Shown here: positions 13,202 through 20,656 of the stretch, piece after piece | Layout: the number at the start of each line of letters is the position of its first letter | How positions within the stretch are numbered: the stretch's first letter is position 1 | Source of the DNA: JBHHYS01 sp046757645 | GTDB taxonomy: Bacteria; Acidobacteriota; Terriglobia; Acidiferrales; 2-02-FULL-67-57 | NCBI GenBank assembly: GCA_046757645.1 | Contig: JBHHYS010000020.1 | Span: 1-31,953 of the forward strand | Reading direction: 5' to 3' | Length of the DNA: 31,953 nt | Made by a program: the position numbers and the translations under genes | Notes under the pieces: model-generated | The model's input: the letters and a program-made list of their open reading frames with translations, nothing else | The model's database searches: none | What the model was told of the DNA's origin: nothing

Positions 13202-14451
13202 GCGGTTCACCGCCAGACCCCGCCGCCAGCGGCCACTCGCACTTCGGCATCCTTCGGGGTCTCACCGCCCAGATCCTCATCGCCCTGGTGCTGGGGGGAT
13301 TGATCGGCTGGCGCTGGCCCCACCTGGGCCAGCAACTCGAAATCCTGGCCACCATCTTCGTCCGCCTGGTGCTGGTGATCATCGCGCCGCTGATCTTTGC
13401 CACCCTGGTGGTGGGGATCGCCGGCTCAGGGAAACTGAAAAAACTGGGCCCCATGGCTGTCCAGGCCATCAGCTACTTCCTCATCGTCACCGCAGTGGCG
13501 ATGCTGCTCGGCTTTGCTCTGGGCAACTTGCTCCAGCCCGGCGACGGTCTGATGCCGCCGACCGAGGCCGCCCAGGCGCCGCTCGTCCAGGAAGAAGAGT
13601 CCTTCTGGGTGCGGCTCTTCCCGCGCAGCATCGTTGCCGCCATGGCCCGCGGCGACGTCCTGCAAATCGTAGTCTTCTCGTTGCTCTTTGCGGTTGCCCT
13701 GGCCGCCAGCGGCACACGCGGCCAGGCGGTGCTCGACTTCTGCCGGGGGCTGGCCGAGGTGATGTATCGCTTTACCGACCTGGTGATGAAGCTGGCTCCA
13801 GTGGGGGTGCTGGGGGCGAGCGCCGCCCTGGTGGGCCAACATGGGCTGGCGGTGGGGAAGAGTTTTCTCTGGCTGACGATTGGCGTCTATGCCGGGCTGA
13901 TTCTGGTCTTCTTCGGGCTCTACCCGCTGCTCTGCTGGGGGTTCCGCATTCCGGTGGGCGGTTTCTTTCGCGCCATCAAGGAGCCCTTCGCCATCGCCTT
14001 CGCCACCACCTCCAGCGCCGCCGCTCTGCCCAAAGCCATGGAGGTGATGGAGGGCTTCGGCGTGCCCCGGCGGGTGGTGGCTTTCGTGCTGCCTACCGGT
14101 TACAGCTTCAACCTGGCCGGCTCCAGCCTCTTTCTGGGGGTGGCGGCGCTCTTCGTCGCCCAGGCCTATGACGTGGGGCTCGGGCTGGGCGAACAGGCGG
14201 TGCTGCTGGGCACGGTTTACGTCGCCAGCAAAGGCATTCCCCTGGTGCCCCGGGGCTCGCTGGTGGCGCTGGTGGCCGGACTTTCGAGCTTCGGGCTGCC
14301 CGCGACCGTGGTGGGCGCGAGCTTCGGTTTCCTGCTCGCCATTGACCCCATCCTGGATATGCCCCGCACCGGGGTCAACGTCGGCGGCAACTGCCTAGCC
14401 ACTGCCCTGGTCGCCCGCTGGCAAGGCAGCTTCAGCCAATCCACACGGTAG
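13198..14451 (+). CDS. Dicarboxylate/amino acid:cation symporter (DAACS/SDF family)
   Basis: The 417-aa inner-membrane transporter has the glutamate-transporter fold. HP1 is TTSSAAALP (270-278), the TM7 motif is NLAGSS (305-310), and TM8 carries DPILDMPRTGVNVGGN (383-398). Compared with archaeal GltPh from family knowledge, the substrate ligands Asp394 and Arg397 are kept (D387, R390), favouring acidic amino acids. The Na+ ligands Asp312 and Asp405 are Ala307 and Asn398. Asn at the latter position is usual in proton-coupled relatives, so H+ coupling is inferred. It overlaps nadK by 4 nt. The TAG stop is part of a GTAG in what looks like a loop-deleted repeat remnant. Confidence 0.9.
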   Translation: MSGSPPDPAASGHSHFGILRGLTAQILIALVLGGLIGWRWPHLGQQLEILATIFVRLVLVIIAPLIFATLVVGIAGSGKLKKLGPMAVQAISYFLIVTAVAMLLGFALGNLLQPGDGLMPPTEAAQAPLVQEEESFWVRLFPRSIVAAMARGDVLQIVVFSLLFAVALAASGTRGQAVLDFCRGLAEVMYRFTDLVMKLAPVGVLGASAALVGQHGLAVGKSFLWLTIGVYAGLILVFFGLYPLLCWGFRIPVGGFFRAIKEPFAIAFATTSSAAALPKAMEVMEGFGVPRRVVAFVLPTGYSFNLAGSSLFLGVAALFVAQAYDVGLGLGEQAVLLGTVYVASKGIPLVPRGSLVALVAGLSSFGLPATVVGASFGFLLAIDPILDMPRTGVNVGGNCLATALVARWQGSFSQSTR

Positions 14452-14466
14452 CCAGGCAACCTGCTG
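14448..14466. repeat. Possible decayed REP unit at the symporter stop codon
   Basis: GTAGCC followed by AGGCAACCTGC matches the two arms of the inverted form of the repeat hairpin (AGGTAGCC and GGGCAACCTGC) with the loop removed. The TAG of the GTAG is the symporter stop codon. The match is short and could be chance. Confidence 0.3.
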
Positions 14467-14469
14467 GGT

Positions 14470-14488
14470 CACCGGCGTCTCGCCGGTG
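14470..14488. terminator. Hairpin between convergent genes, possible bidirectional terminator
   Basis: A perfect 8-bp stem, CACCGGCG / CGCCGGTG, with a TCT loop sits 18 nt after the symporter stop and 3 nt after the minus-strand phosphatase stop. It has no T-tract, so intrinsic termination would be weak. mRNA 3'-end protection is an alternative role. Confidence 0.45.
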
Positions 14489-14491
14489 CCA

Positions 14492-16330
14492 CTACTCCCG
14501 GGTGACTTTCAGCACCACCACGGTGCGGTCGTCGGCATACTCGTCGTTCCCGGCGGCGTAACGGTCGGTGGCGTGCAGAATCCCATCGGCGATGTCCTGC
14601 GCCGAGCCCGCCACCAGTTCTCTCAGCAGCGCTTCCAGGCGCCCCATCCCGAACTCTCTATCCTGGTTGTCCACAGACTCGTGGATACCGTCGGAGCAGA
14701 AGACGACAGCGTCGCCCACCTGTAGGGCCAGCTTCTTCTGGTCGTAGCGGGTGTCGGGCAGGATGCCCAGGGGCACGCCGTCCACCTGGACCTCTTCCAC
14801 CCGGCCCCCGCGCACCAACCACGGACGGGGAAAGCCAGCGTTGGCCACGGTCAAAATTTTCCTGCGGGTGTCGTACACCCCGAAGCTGAGCGCCACAAAC
14901 CGGTTCTCCAGGCGGGGCTGCCGCAGGTAGTTGTTCATCAACTCCAGCATCTCCGCCGGGGGGCAAGGGTGCTGCACCACGTGGCCGCGGAGGATGCCGA
15001 TGGCCAGCGAGCCGTAGAGCGCCGCAGGTGTGGCCTTGCCGGCCACATCGCCCACGGCGATGGCCCAGCGACCCTCACCATAGGGCAGAAAGTCATAGAT
15101 ATCGCCGCCCAAGTGCCGCGCCGGCTCGTAGGCGAAGGCGATGTCCAGCCCCGGCAGGCGCGGAGCCGCGTCGGGCAACAGGCCTTTCTGAATCTCGCGC
15201 GCGGTCCCCAGGTCGCGCTCCAGCCGCTGTTCCCCTTCGCGCACTTTTTCGTAGAGCCGGGCGTTTTCCAGGGCGATGGCGATCGAGGAGGCGAGCGTGG
15301 AGAGTATCTGCTCGTGCTGCTCGGTGAAGGCGTTGTAGTTGGTGCTCTCCAATTCAATCACGCCCAGGAGACGATCCTTGAACACCAGCGGCACAACCAG
15401 CTCCGAGCGCACATCGGTCTCGTGCGCGCACCGCACGTAGCGCGGATCAAGATGCACATTGGGCACGCGCAGCGGCTGGCGCAGCGCCGCCGCGGTGCCG
15501 CAGAGGCCCTGACCCAGGGGGAGTCCCGCCGCTTGCAAGACCCGCTCGCCGTCGCGCAGCAAAAAGGTGTGCTCCAACAGGTGGGTCTCCTCATTCCAGA
15601 GCATCACCGAGAATAATTGGTAGTCAATCAGCCGCTTGACCATCTGCGCGATCGTCCGCAGCAACTCCTCCCGGTCCAGGATGGAGGTCAGTTCCCGGCT
15701 GACTTCGTGCAGCAAGGAGAGGGTGCGCGCCTGCTCCCGCAGGTTTTCGTAGAGCCGCGCGTTCTCGATGGCGTTGGCCAAGTGCCCGGCCAGGAAAGTC
15801 AGAATCCGTTGATGGCTTTCGGTGAAGTAGTTGGGCTGGCGACTCCCCATGTCCAGCACACCAATGACCCGGTTCTTGACGGACAACGGAACGGTCATTT
15901 CGGAGGCAATGCCCTCGAAAGCATTAATGTAGCGGGGGTCACGGCTCACATCGCCGATGCGCACCGGCTCCCCGGTCTTGGCCACCGTCCCCACCACCCC
16001 TTGCCCCAGGCCGAACCGCCAGTGCTCAATCACTTCCGGGGGTTGGCCCACACCGAACCGGATGTGCAGCTCCTGGCCGAGCGGATCGAGCAGGTGGATG
16101 GCGAAGGTGTCATGGTCGATGAACTGCTTGACCCGCGCCGCCACTTTGCGCAGTACTTCGTCGAGTTCCAGGGTCGAGTTCAGCTCTTCCGCCACCTGCA
16201 GGAGGCAGTTGATTACGTTCGCTTCGCTGGTCGCCTGGGCGCAAGCGTCCGCCGCCGCCGGCCCACCGCTTTCGGTGGTCGCTCGCTTGGCTTCCGGGCC
16301 AGCCAATTTGTCTCTTAACACTTCGCCCAT
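14492..16330 (-). CDS. GAF-GAF-SpoIIE (RsbU-type) serine phosphatase
   Basis: The 612-aa signalling protein has two GAF sensor domains (residues about 55-193 and 220-362) and a coiled linker (about 360-385, ARLYEKVREGEQRLERD). A PP2C/SpoIIE phosphatase domain follows (about 395-610). Metal-binding motifs are visible: GGDIYD (408-413), VGDVAGKATPAALYGS (426-441), CSDGIHES (545-552) and ADDRTVVVLK (599-608). Relatives dephosphorylate anti-sigma-factor antagonists in partner-switching systems, so control of a stress sigma factor is a reasonable guess. No antagonist or anti-sigma gene is in the window. No transmembrane segment is seen, so it should be cytoplasmic. Two TAGAAT-like hexamers lie upstream of the ATG. 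Confidence 0.92.
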   Translation of the reverse strand: MGEVLRDKLAGPEAKRATTESGGPAAADACAQATSEANVINCLLQVAEELNSTLELDEVLRKVAARVKQFIDHDTFAIHLLDPLGQELHIRFGVGQPPEVIEHWRFGLGQGVVGTVAKTGEPVRIGDVSRDPRYINAFEGIASEMTVPLSVKNRVIGVLDMGSRQPNYFTESHQRILTFLAGHLANAIENARLYENLREQARTLSLLHEVSRELTSILDREELLRTIAQMVKRLIDYQLFSVMLWNEETHLLEHTFLLRDGERVLQAAGLPLGQGLCGTAAALRQPLRVPNVHLDPRYVRCAHETDVRSELVVPLVFKDRLLGVIELESTNYNAFTEQHEQILSTLASSIAIALENARLYEKVREGEQRLERDLGTAREIQKGLLPDAAPRLPGLDIAFAYEPARHLGGDIYDFLPYGEGRWAIAVGDVAGKATPAALYGSLAIGILRGHVVQHPCPPAEMLELMNNYLRQPRLENRFVALSFGVYDTRRKILTVANAGFPRPWLVRGGRVEEVQVDGVPLGILPDTRYDQKKLALQVGDAVVFCSDGIHESVDNQDREFGMGRLEALLRELVAGSAQDIADGILHATDRYAAGNDEYADDRTVVVLKVTRE

Positions 16331-16461
16331 TGACTCAATTCCATTCTAGTCGATGTCCCTATATTCTACTTTGACGATAGCCACCGGGAAAGGTTGCCGC
16401 CCCCCTCGCGCAACCCGAACGCGCCGTTGGCCGGAGGGCCACGCGCGCGGGGGCCGCCAGC

Positions 16462-17943
16462 CTACTCGGCCCGGCAGACAACCCGGGTCAAGGTCTGGAA
16501 GTGGTAGCCCATGATGGCCAGGGTGATGGCGGTGTCGAAAGCGTGGCGGTAACGAGTAGCGGCTTCCAAGAAAAACTTCCAGTAGCAGGTGCGGCCCTCC
16601 CCCAACACTCCCTGCTTCACCATGGAACGCGCCAGGGCGACGTAGTCCGACAGCGAGCGCCGCCGGTGGTGCACGGGATGGTATTGGGCCAGAAATCGCC
16701 GCACCCGTTCATAGTACGCCTCCGGGTGGTAGATGCGCTCCAGGATGGAGCGGTAGCCCTCGACCAGCCGCTGGGGGTTCATCTTGGGAATAAAGTTGAG
16801 CCGGCAATCCATGTTATCCCCGTGGCCCTCGTCCACGATGCGGCCTTCCTTCAAGAGCCGGCGGTAGAGCTGGGTGCCCGGCAGCGCCAGCAGCAGCCCC
16901 ACCATCGCCAGGGGGATGGCGCTCTCCTGGATGAACTCCACCTGTTGGTCAAAGATGTTTTCCGGGTCGTTATCAAACCCCACGATGAACCCGGCCATCA
17001 CCTCCAGCCCGTAGCTCTGGATGCGGTGCACGCTGTCGATCAGGTCCCGCCGGGTATTTTGCAGCTTCTGGGCTTCCCTCAGGCTTTCCTCCACTGGGGT
17101 TTCGATGCCGAGAAAGACGCGGGTGAAGCGCGCCTCCTTCATCAGTCGGAGCAGCTCCGGGTCGTCGGCCAAGTTCACCGACGCCTCGGTGAAAAAGGTA
17201 AAGGGCCGCCGCTGGGCCTGGTTCCATTCGGCTAACACCGGCAGCAGCTCCTTGACCTTCTTCTTGTTGCCGATGAAGTTGTCGTCCACAATGAACACCG
17301 AACCCCGCCAGCGCCGGTCGTAGAGCTGCTCCAGCTCCGCCACCACCTGGGCCGGCGACTTCGTCCGCGGCTTGCGCCCGTAAATCTCAATGATGTCGCA
17401 GAACTCGCAATTGAACGGGCAGCCGCGCGAGTACTGGATGGCCATGGCGCTGTAATACTTGGGGTTGATCAGGCTCAGGTCGGGCAACGGAGTCTTGTCC
17501 AACCCGGGCAGTTGGCGGGCGTGGTAAATCGGCTTCGCCTTCCCTTGCTCCAGGTCGGCCGCCAGCCCGGCGATCAACTCTTCCGCTTCACCCACCACCA
17601 CGTGGTCGGCGTGCTGGGGGAGCTCCTCTACGCTGCTGGTCACCGGCCCCCCGATCACCGTCCGCAGTCCCCGGGCCCGGCAGCGCGCCAGAATCGCCAG
17701 CAGGTCCTGCTTGTGCACCAGCATCCCGCTCAGCAGAGCCACATCGGCCCATTTCAGGTCGGCATCGGTCAGCCGCCGCACGTTGGTGTCCACCAACCGC
17801 TTCTTCCACTCCGGCGGCAACAGCGGGGCGATGGTCAGCAGGCCCAGAGGCGGGTAGGCGGAGCGCTTGCCTTCAAACGGCAGCGCGTACTTGAAACTCC
17901 AGTACGTATCCGGCCACTCCGGATAGATGAGAAGAGCGTTCAT
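16462..17943 (-). CDS. B12-binding radical SAM protein (DUF4070-type, hopanoid methylase-like architecture)
   Basis: The 493-aa protein (ATG 17943; an in-frame ATG at 17988 is possible but the family usually opens 'MNALLIYPE') has an N-terminal cobalamin-binding-like domain (residues 1 to about 140). This includes PPLGLLTIAPLLP, LVDTNVRRL, VIGGPVTSS and DHVVVGEAEE. A radical SAM core follows with the cluster motif C175-x3-C179-x2-C182 (YSRGCPFNCEFCDI), then VFIVDDNFIGNKK, GIETPVEESL and VMAGFIVGFDNDPENIF. A C-terminal DUF4070-like part completes it. This is the layout of class B radical SAM methylases such as HpnP and HpnR. The substrate cannot be told from sequence alone, and no hopanoid genes are nearby. 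The N-terminal domain has Asn where a classical DxHxxG would have His, as in many relatives. Confidence 0.85.
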   Translation of the reverse strand: MNALLIYPEWPDTYWSFKYALPFEGKRSAYPPLGLLTIAPLLPPEWKKRLVDTNVRRLTDADLKWADVALLSGMLVHKQDLLAILARCRARGLRTVIGGPVTSSVEELPQHADHVVVGEAEELIAGLAADLEQGKAKPIYHARQLPGLDKTPLPDLSLINPKYYSAMAIQYSRGCPFNCEFCDIIEIYGRKPRTKSPAQVVAELEQLYDRRWRGSVFIVDDNFIGNKKKVKELLPVLAEWNQAQRRPFTFFTEASVNLADDPELLRLMKEARFTRVFLGIETPVEESLREAQKLQNTRRDLIDSVHRIQSYGLEVMAGFIVGFDNDPENIFDQQVEFIQESAIPLAMVGLLLALPGTQLYRRLLKEGRIVDEGHGDNMDCRLNFIPKMNPQRLVEGYRSILERIYHPEAYYERVRRFLAQYHPVHHRRRSLSDYVALARSMVKQGVLGEGRTCYWKFFLEAATRYRHAFDTAITLAIMGYHFQTLTRVVCRAE

Positions 17944-18122
17944 TCGCTTGTAAGCTGTCCGGTTCGCCCTGAAACGAAACTGCATCATACCGCCAGAACG
18001 GCGAACTTACAACGACAAACCTGCGAGAGGGGAAAAAAGTCGCCTGGGCGAGCCCATCCGGTAGCTGAATGGGGTGGTGGGAGCAGCTTGAGTCGCCCAT
18101 TTCTTCTTACCGGAGCCGAGAA

Positions 18123-19046
18123 TTAGCAGCGCAGGGGGGCGGCGGGTGCGCTCGGCGCCCCGCGGACGCCGGCGGCTTCCTGCAAGATTTTCACGCTGGC
18201 GGAGGCCCCGATGCGGGTGGCGCCCGCCGAGAGCATCTTTCGCACGTCTTCGTAGCTCCGAATCCCGCCGGCCGCCTTGACCCCCATGGTGGGGCCCACG
18301 ATCAACTGCATCAGCTCAACGTCGTGCGCAGTGGCCCCCCCGGGGCCAAAGCCGGTGGAGGTCTTGACGAAATCGGCGCCGGCGGCCTGGGCGCGATGGG
18401 AGGCACGCACCTTTTCTTCGTCGCTCAGCAGCGCGCACTCCAGAATGACCTTCACCAGCGCGCCCCCCCGGTGGCAGACCTCGACCACCCCGCGAATGTC
18501 CTGCTCGACCATCTCGTCCTCGCCCGACTTCAGCGCCCCCACGTTCATCACCATATCCACTTCCTGGGCCCCGAGCTTCACCACTTGCTCGGATTCGTAG
18601 ATCTTCACCTCCGGCAGCGTCGCCCCCAGGGGGAAGCCCACCACCGTGCAGACTTTCACCGGGGTGTCGCGCAGCGCCGCCGCCGCCACCGCCACCCAGG
18701 CGGGATTCACCACCACGGTGGCAAAGCCAAACTGTTTGGCCTCCTCGCAGAGCTTCAGGATGTCGGTCCGCGAGGCCTCCGGGCGCAGCAAGGTGTGGTC
18801 GATGAGCGCCCCGATGTCGGCGGGCACTTGCGAGACCCCGGGGCCGGTGCTCAACCGGGCCGCCCCCGCCGCCATCACCTTGCGCGTCTTGTCCGCGCAG
18901 GTTTCCACGCAGCGCTGGTCGCAGCCCGGGCAGACTAGTTCGTCGATCTCCAGCCCGCGCAACTCACACAACTGCCGGTCGCCCAGGTAGCAAAAGATCT
19001 CCCGGGTGATGGCTTCGATTAGCTCTTCCAGTTGCTGTTCGGTCAT
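18123..19046 (-). CDS. deoC: Deoxyribose-phosphate aldolase with microcompartment-type N-terminal extension
   Basis: DeoC splits 2-deoxyribose 5-phosphate into glyceraldehyde 3-phosphate and acetaldehyde. From ATG 19046 the protein has 307 aa. The class I aldolase core starts near residue 76 (IGALIDHTLLRPEA) and keeps the Schiff-base lysine K228 in VKTSTGFG, D164 in EVDMVMNVG and K257 in GVKAAGGIRS. The first 70 residues are extra. Residues 1-21 (TEQQLEELIEAITREIFCYL) form an amphipathic helix like microcompartment encapsulation peptides, and residues 39-50 hold Cys39, Cys42, Cys46 and Cys50 (CPGCDQRCVETC), a likely metal or Fe-S site. It is 7 nt downstream of rpiB in the same operon. A longer frame to 19124 overlaps rpiB and looks non-coding. 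Confidence 0.93.
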   Translation of the reverse strand: MTEQQLEELIEAITREIFCYLGDRQLCELRGLEIDELVCPGCDQRCVETCADKTRKVMAAGAARLSTGPGVSQVPADIGALIDHTLLRPEASRTDILKLCEEAKQFGFATVVVNPAWVAVAAAALRDTPVKVCTVVGFPLGATLPEVKIYESEQVVKLGAQEVDMVMNVGALKSGEDEMVEQDIRGVVEVCHRGGALVKVILECALLSDEEKVRASHRAQAAGADFVKTSTGFGPGGATAHDVELMQLIVGPTMGVKAAGGIRSYEDVRKMLSAGATRIGASASVKILQEAAGVRGAPSAPAAPLRC

Positions 19047-19053
19047 GAGCGCG

Positions 19054-19677
19054 TCACTTCGGCCGCCCGCCGCGCTCGATGGCGGCGATCTTGTCCAAGC
19101 GGCGCTGGTGGCGGCCCCCGGCAAAGTCGGTTTCGAGCCACACGGCCAGGATTTCGCGGGCGGTTTCGGGCGTCAGCAAGCGGGCGCCCAGGGTCAAGAC
19201 GTTGGCATTGTTGTGCTCCCGACTGTTCCGCGCCGTGGTGCGATCATAGCACAGGGCGGCGCGCGCACCCGGCACCTTGTTGGCGGCGATGGCGGAGCCG
19301 ATGCCCGCACCATCCAGCACCACGCCGCGCCAGGCGGCGCCCGAAGCCACCGCCTGCGCCACCGCGTAAGCGAAGTCGGGATAGTCCACCGGGGCGGCCG
19401 AGTCCGTCCCCAGGTCGCGCACCTCGTAGCCCTCCGCGAGCAGGAACTGCTTGAGGAATTCTTTCAGTTCGTAGCCGGCGTGGTCGGCGGCCAGCACCAC
19501 CGGCCGGTGGCGGCTGGCCCCCGGGGCCTCGACCGACTCCTCCACCCGAATCCGCACGCCGCGTTCGCGGGCGCGCTCACGGGCCTGGTCGGTGATGATG
19601 CTGCCCCGCGGCAGGACCACTTCGCCGCCGGCGGGCACGGCTTCGATGTCGGTGGCGGTCAGAGCGCGTCGGGGCAT
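19054..19677 (-). CDS. rpiB: RpiB/LacA/LacB-family sugar-phosphate isomerase with EutQ-like N-terminus
   Basis: RpiB interconverts ribose 5-phosphate and ribulose 5-phosphate. The 207-aa protein has an RpiB core from about residue 57 (RPVVLAADHAGYELKEFL, VDYPDFAYAVAQAV, AIAANKVPGARAAL, REHNNANVLTLGARLL, GGRHQRRLDKI). The usual catalytic cysteine (ICGTGIG in E. coli) is Asp122 here (LDGAGIG). The first 45 residues (LTATDIEAVPAGGEVVLPRGSIITDQARERARERGVRI) match in pattern the start of EutQ, a microcompartment-associated protein. The stop of hpt lies 2 nt before this ATG; a TTG at 19683 would overlap it. The real substrate may be a different sugar phosphate. Confidence 0.9.
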   Translation of the reverse strand: MPRRALTATDIEAVPAGGEVVLPRGSIITDQARERARERGVRIRVEESVEAPGASRHRPVVLAADHAGYELKEFLKQFLLAEGYEVRDLGTDSAAPVDYPDFAYAVAQAVASGAAWRGVVLDGAGIGSAIAANKVPGARAALCYDRTTARNSREHNNANVLTLGARLLTPETAREILAVWLETDFAGGRHQRRLDKIAAIERGGRPK

Positions 19678-19679
19678 CG

Positions 19680-20225
19680 TCAAGGGTTGGGGATGGGGAG
19701 CACGCAGACGTCGCGGAGGTTGCGGTAGCGTTCCCCGTAGTCGAGCCCGTAGCCCACCACGAACTCGTCGGGGATTCGGAAGCCGATGTAGTCCACCGGC
19801 ACCTCCTGGACGCGGCGGGCCGGCTTGTCGAGCAGGGCGGCAATCTTTAAGGACTTGGGCTTGCGCGTCTGCAGGATGCGGTAGAGGTAGTTGAGGGTCA
19901 GGCCGGTATCGAGAATGTCCTCGACGATGATGACGTGCATCCCCTTGATGCTATGGTCGAGATCCTTGGTGATGCGCACTTCGCCGGAGGGCAGGCTGCC
20001 CTTGCCGTAGCTGGAGACCGCAATGAAATCAATGGAGACCGGCAGCTTGAGTTCCCGCAGCAGGTCGGCGAGAAATACGCACGCCCCTTTGAGAATGCAG
20101 ATCAGGTGGACACCCTCCTTTTTGTAGTCGCGCTCAATCTGTCGGGCGATGGCGCGCACCCGGCGGCGAATCTCCGCTTGGCGCAGCAGCACTTTCAAAC
20201 GGGCTTCCGACCGCGGCCGGGCCAC
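19680..20225 (-). CDS. hpt: Hypoxanthine (guanine) phosphoribosyltransferase
   Basis: The enzyme salvages hypoxanthine and guanine by joining them to PRPP to give IMP and GMP. The 181-aa protein has the PRPP-binding motif VIIVEDILDTGLTLN (about residues 97-111). It also has the flexible-loop region SSYGKGSLPSGEVRI, LICILKGACVFLADLLREL, and the purine-binding end DYIGFRIPDEFVVGYGLDYGERYRNL. Length is normal. GTG is the start, with GGGGAG 7 nt upstream. First gene of hpt-rpiB-deoC; the grouping suggests joint salvage of nucleoside bases and degradation of their sugars. Confidence 0.95.
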   Translation of the reverse strand: MARPRSEARLKVLLRQAEIRRRVRAIARQIERDYKKEGVHLICILKGACVFLADLLRELKLPVSIDFIAVSSYGKGSLPSGEVRITKDLDHSIKGMHVIIVEDILDTGLTLNYLYRILQTRKPKSLKIAALLDKPARRVQEVPVDYIGFRIPDEFVVGYGLDYGERYRNLRDVCVLPIPNP

Positions 20226-20260
20226 CTAGTGTCTCCCCTCGGGCGGCGCTGAGGAGGCTC

Positions 20261-20289
20261 ACTGTAGCGCGCTTGCCCCCGCAAGGCAA
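20261..20289 (-). promoter_or_regulatory. Predicted promoter of the hpt-rpiB-deoC operon
   Basis: On the minus strand TTGCCT (20289-20284, 4 of 6), a 17-nt spacer and TACAGT (20266-20261, 4 of 6). It lies 35 bp upstream of the hpt GTG start. Confidence 0.45.
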
Positions 20290-20444
20290 GCGGCCCGCCG
20301 GGCGCACTTCTGCGCTCCAGACCAACCAGACCAATAGGGCAGCGCTATAAACGCGCCTCTAAGGTCCCCTCGCAGGTCTGGGAGGTAAGGGCGCCAGGGG
20401 ATAGGTGATTCTGCTCCGCCCCACGGAATCCTGAATATGAAAGT

Positions 20445-20476
20445 CTCTGCGATTTTTCCTATGAAAATCTGTAGAG
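20445..20476. other. Hairpin in the 430-bp divergent intergenic region
   Basis: CTCT-GC-GATTTT (20445-20456) can pair with AAAATC-TGT-AGAG (20464-20476) around a 7-nt loop. The whole spacer 20226-20656 holds no supported gene. Its second half is distinctly AT-richer than its surroundings, as expected for a promoter and leader, but I find no convincing -35/-10 pair for the plus-strand gene. Confidence 0.25.
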
Positions 20477-20640
20477 CTTGGCTGCTGAACTAAAAGCTTA
20501 TCAGAGGACATTTCAACTAAGGTTTTTAGAATAAAGGCGATACGTTCGTAAGAAGGATTTGGCACGGCGTCTGCTCGACAACAGGGGGGGAATATGGAGG
20601 GAGCGGGCAAGGAGGTGGGCGTACGGCCAACCTCCACGGT

Positions 20641-20647
20641 AAAGGAG
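20641..20647 (+). promoter_or_regulatory. Ribosome binding site that fixes the start of the outer-membrane protein gene
   Basis: AAAGGAG lies 9 nt before ATG 20657. This start also places a clean signal peptide at the N-terminus, whereas the longer frame to 20594 adds 21 polar residues in front of it. Confidence 0.7.
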
Positions 20648-20656
20648 TCGTTTCCC

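Noticed and set aside
18123..19124. Longer DeoC start at 19124
   Set aside because: The extra 26 residues are low-complexity and overlap the end of rpiB; ATG 19046 lies 7 nt after the rpiB stop and begins the amphipathic helix directly.
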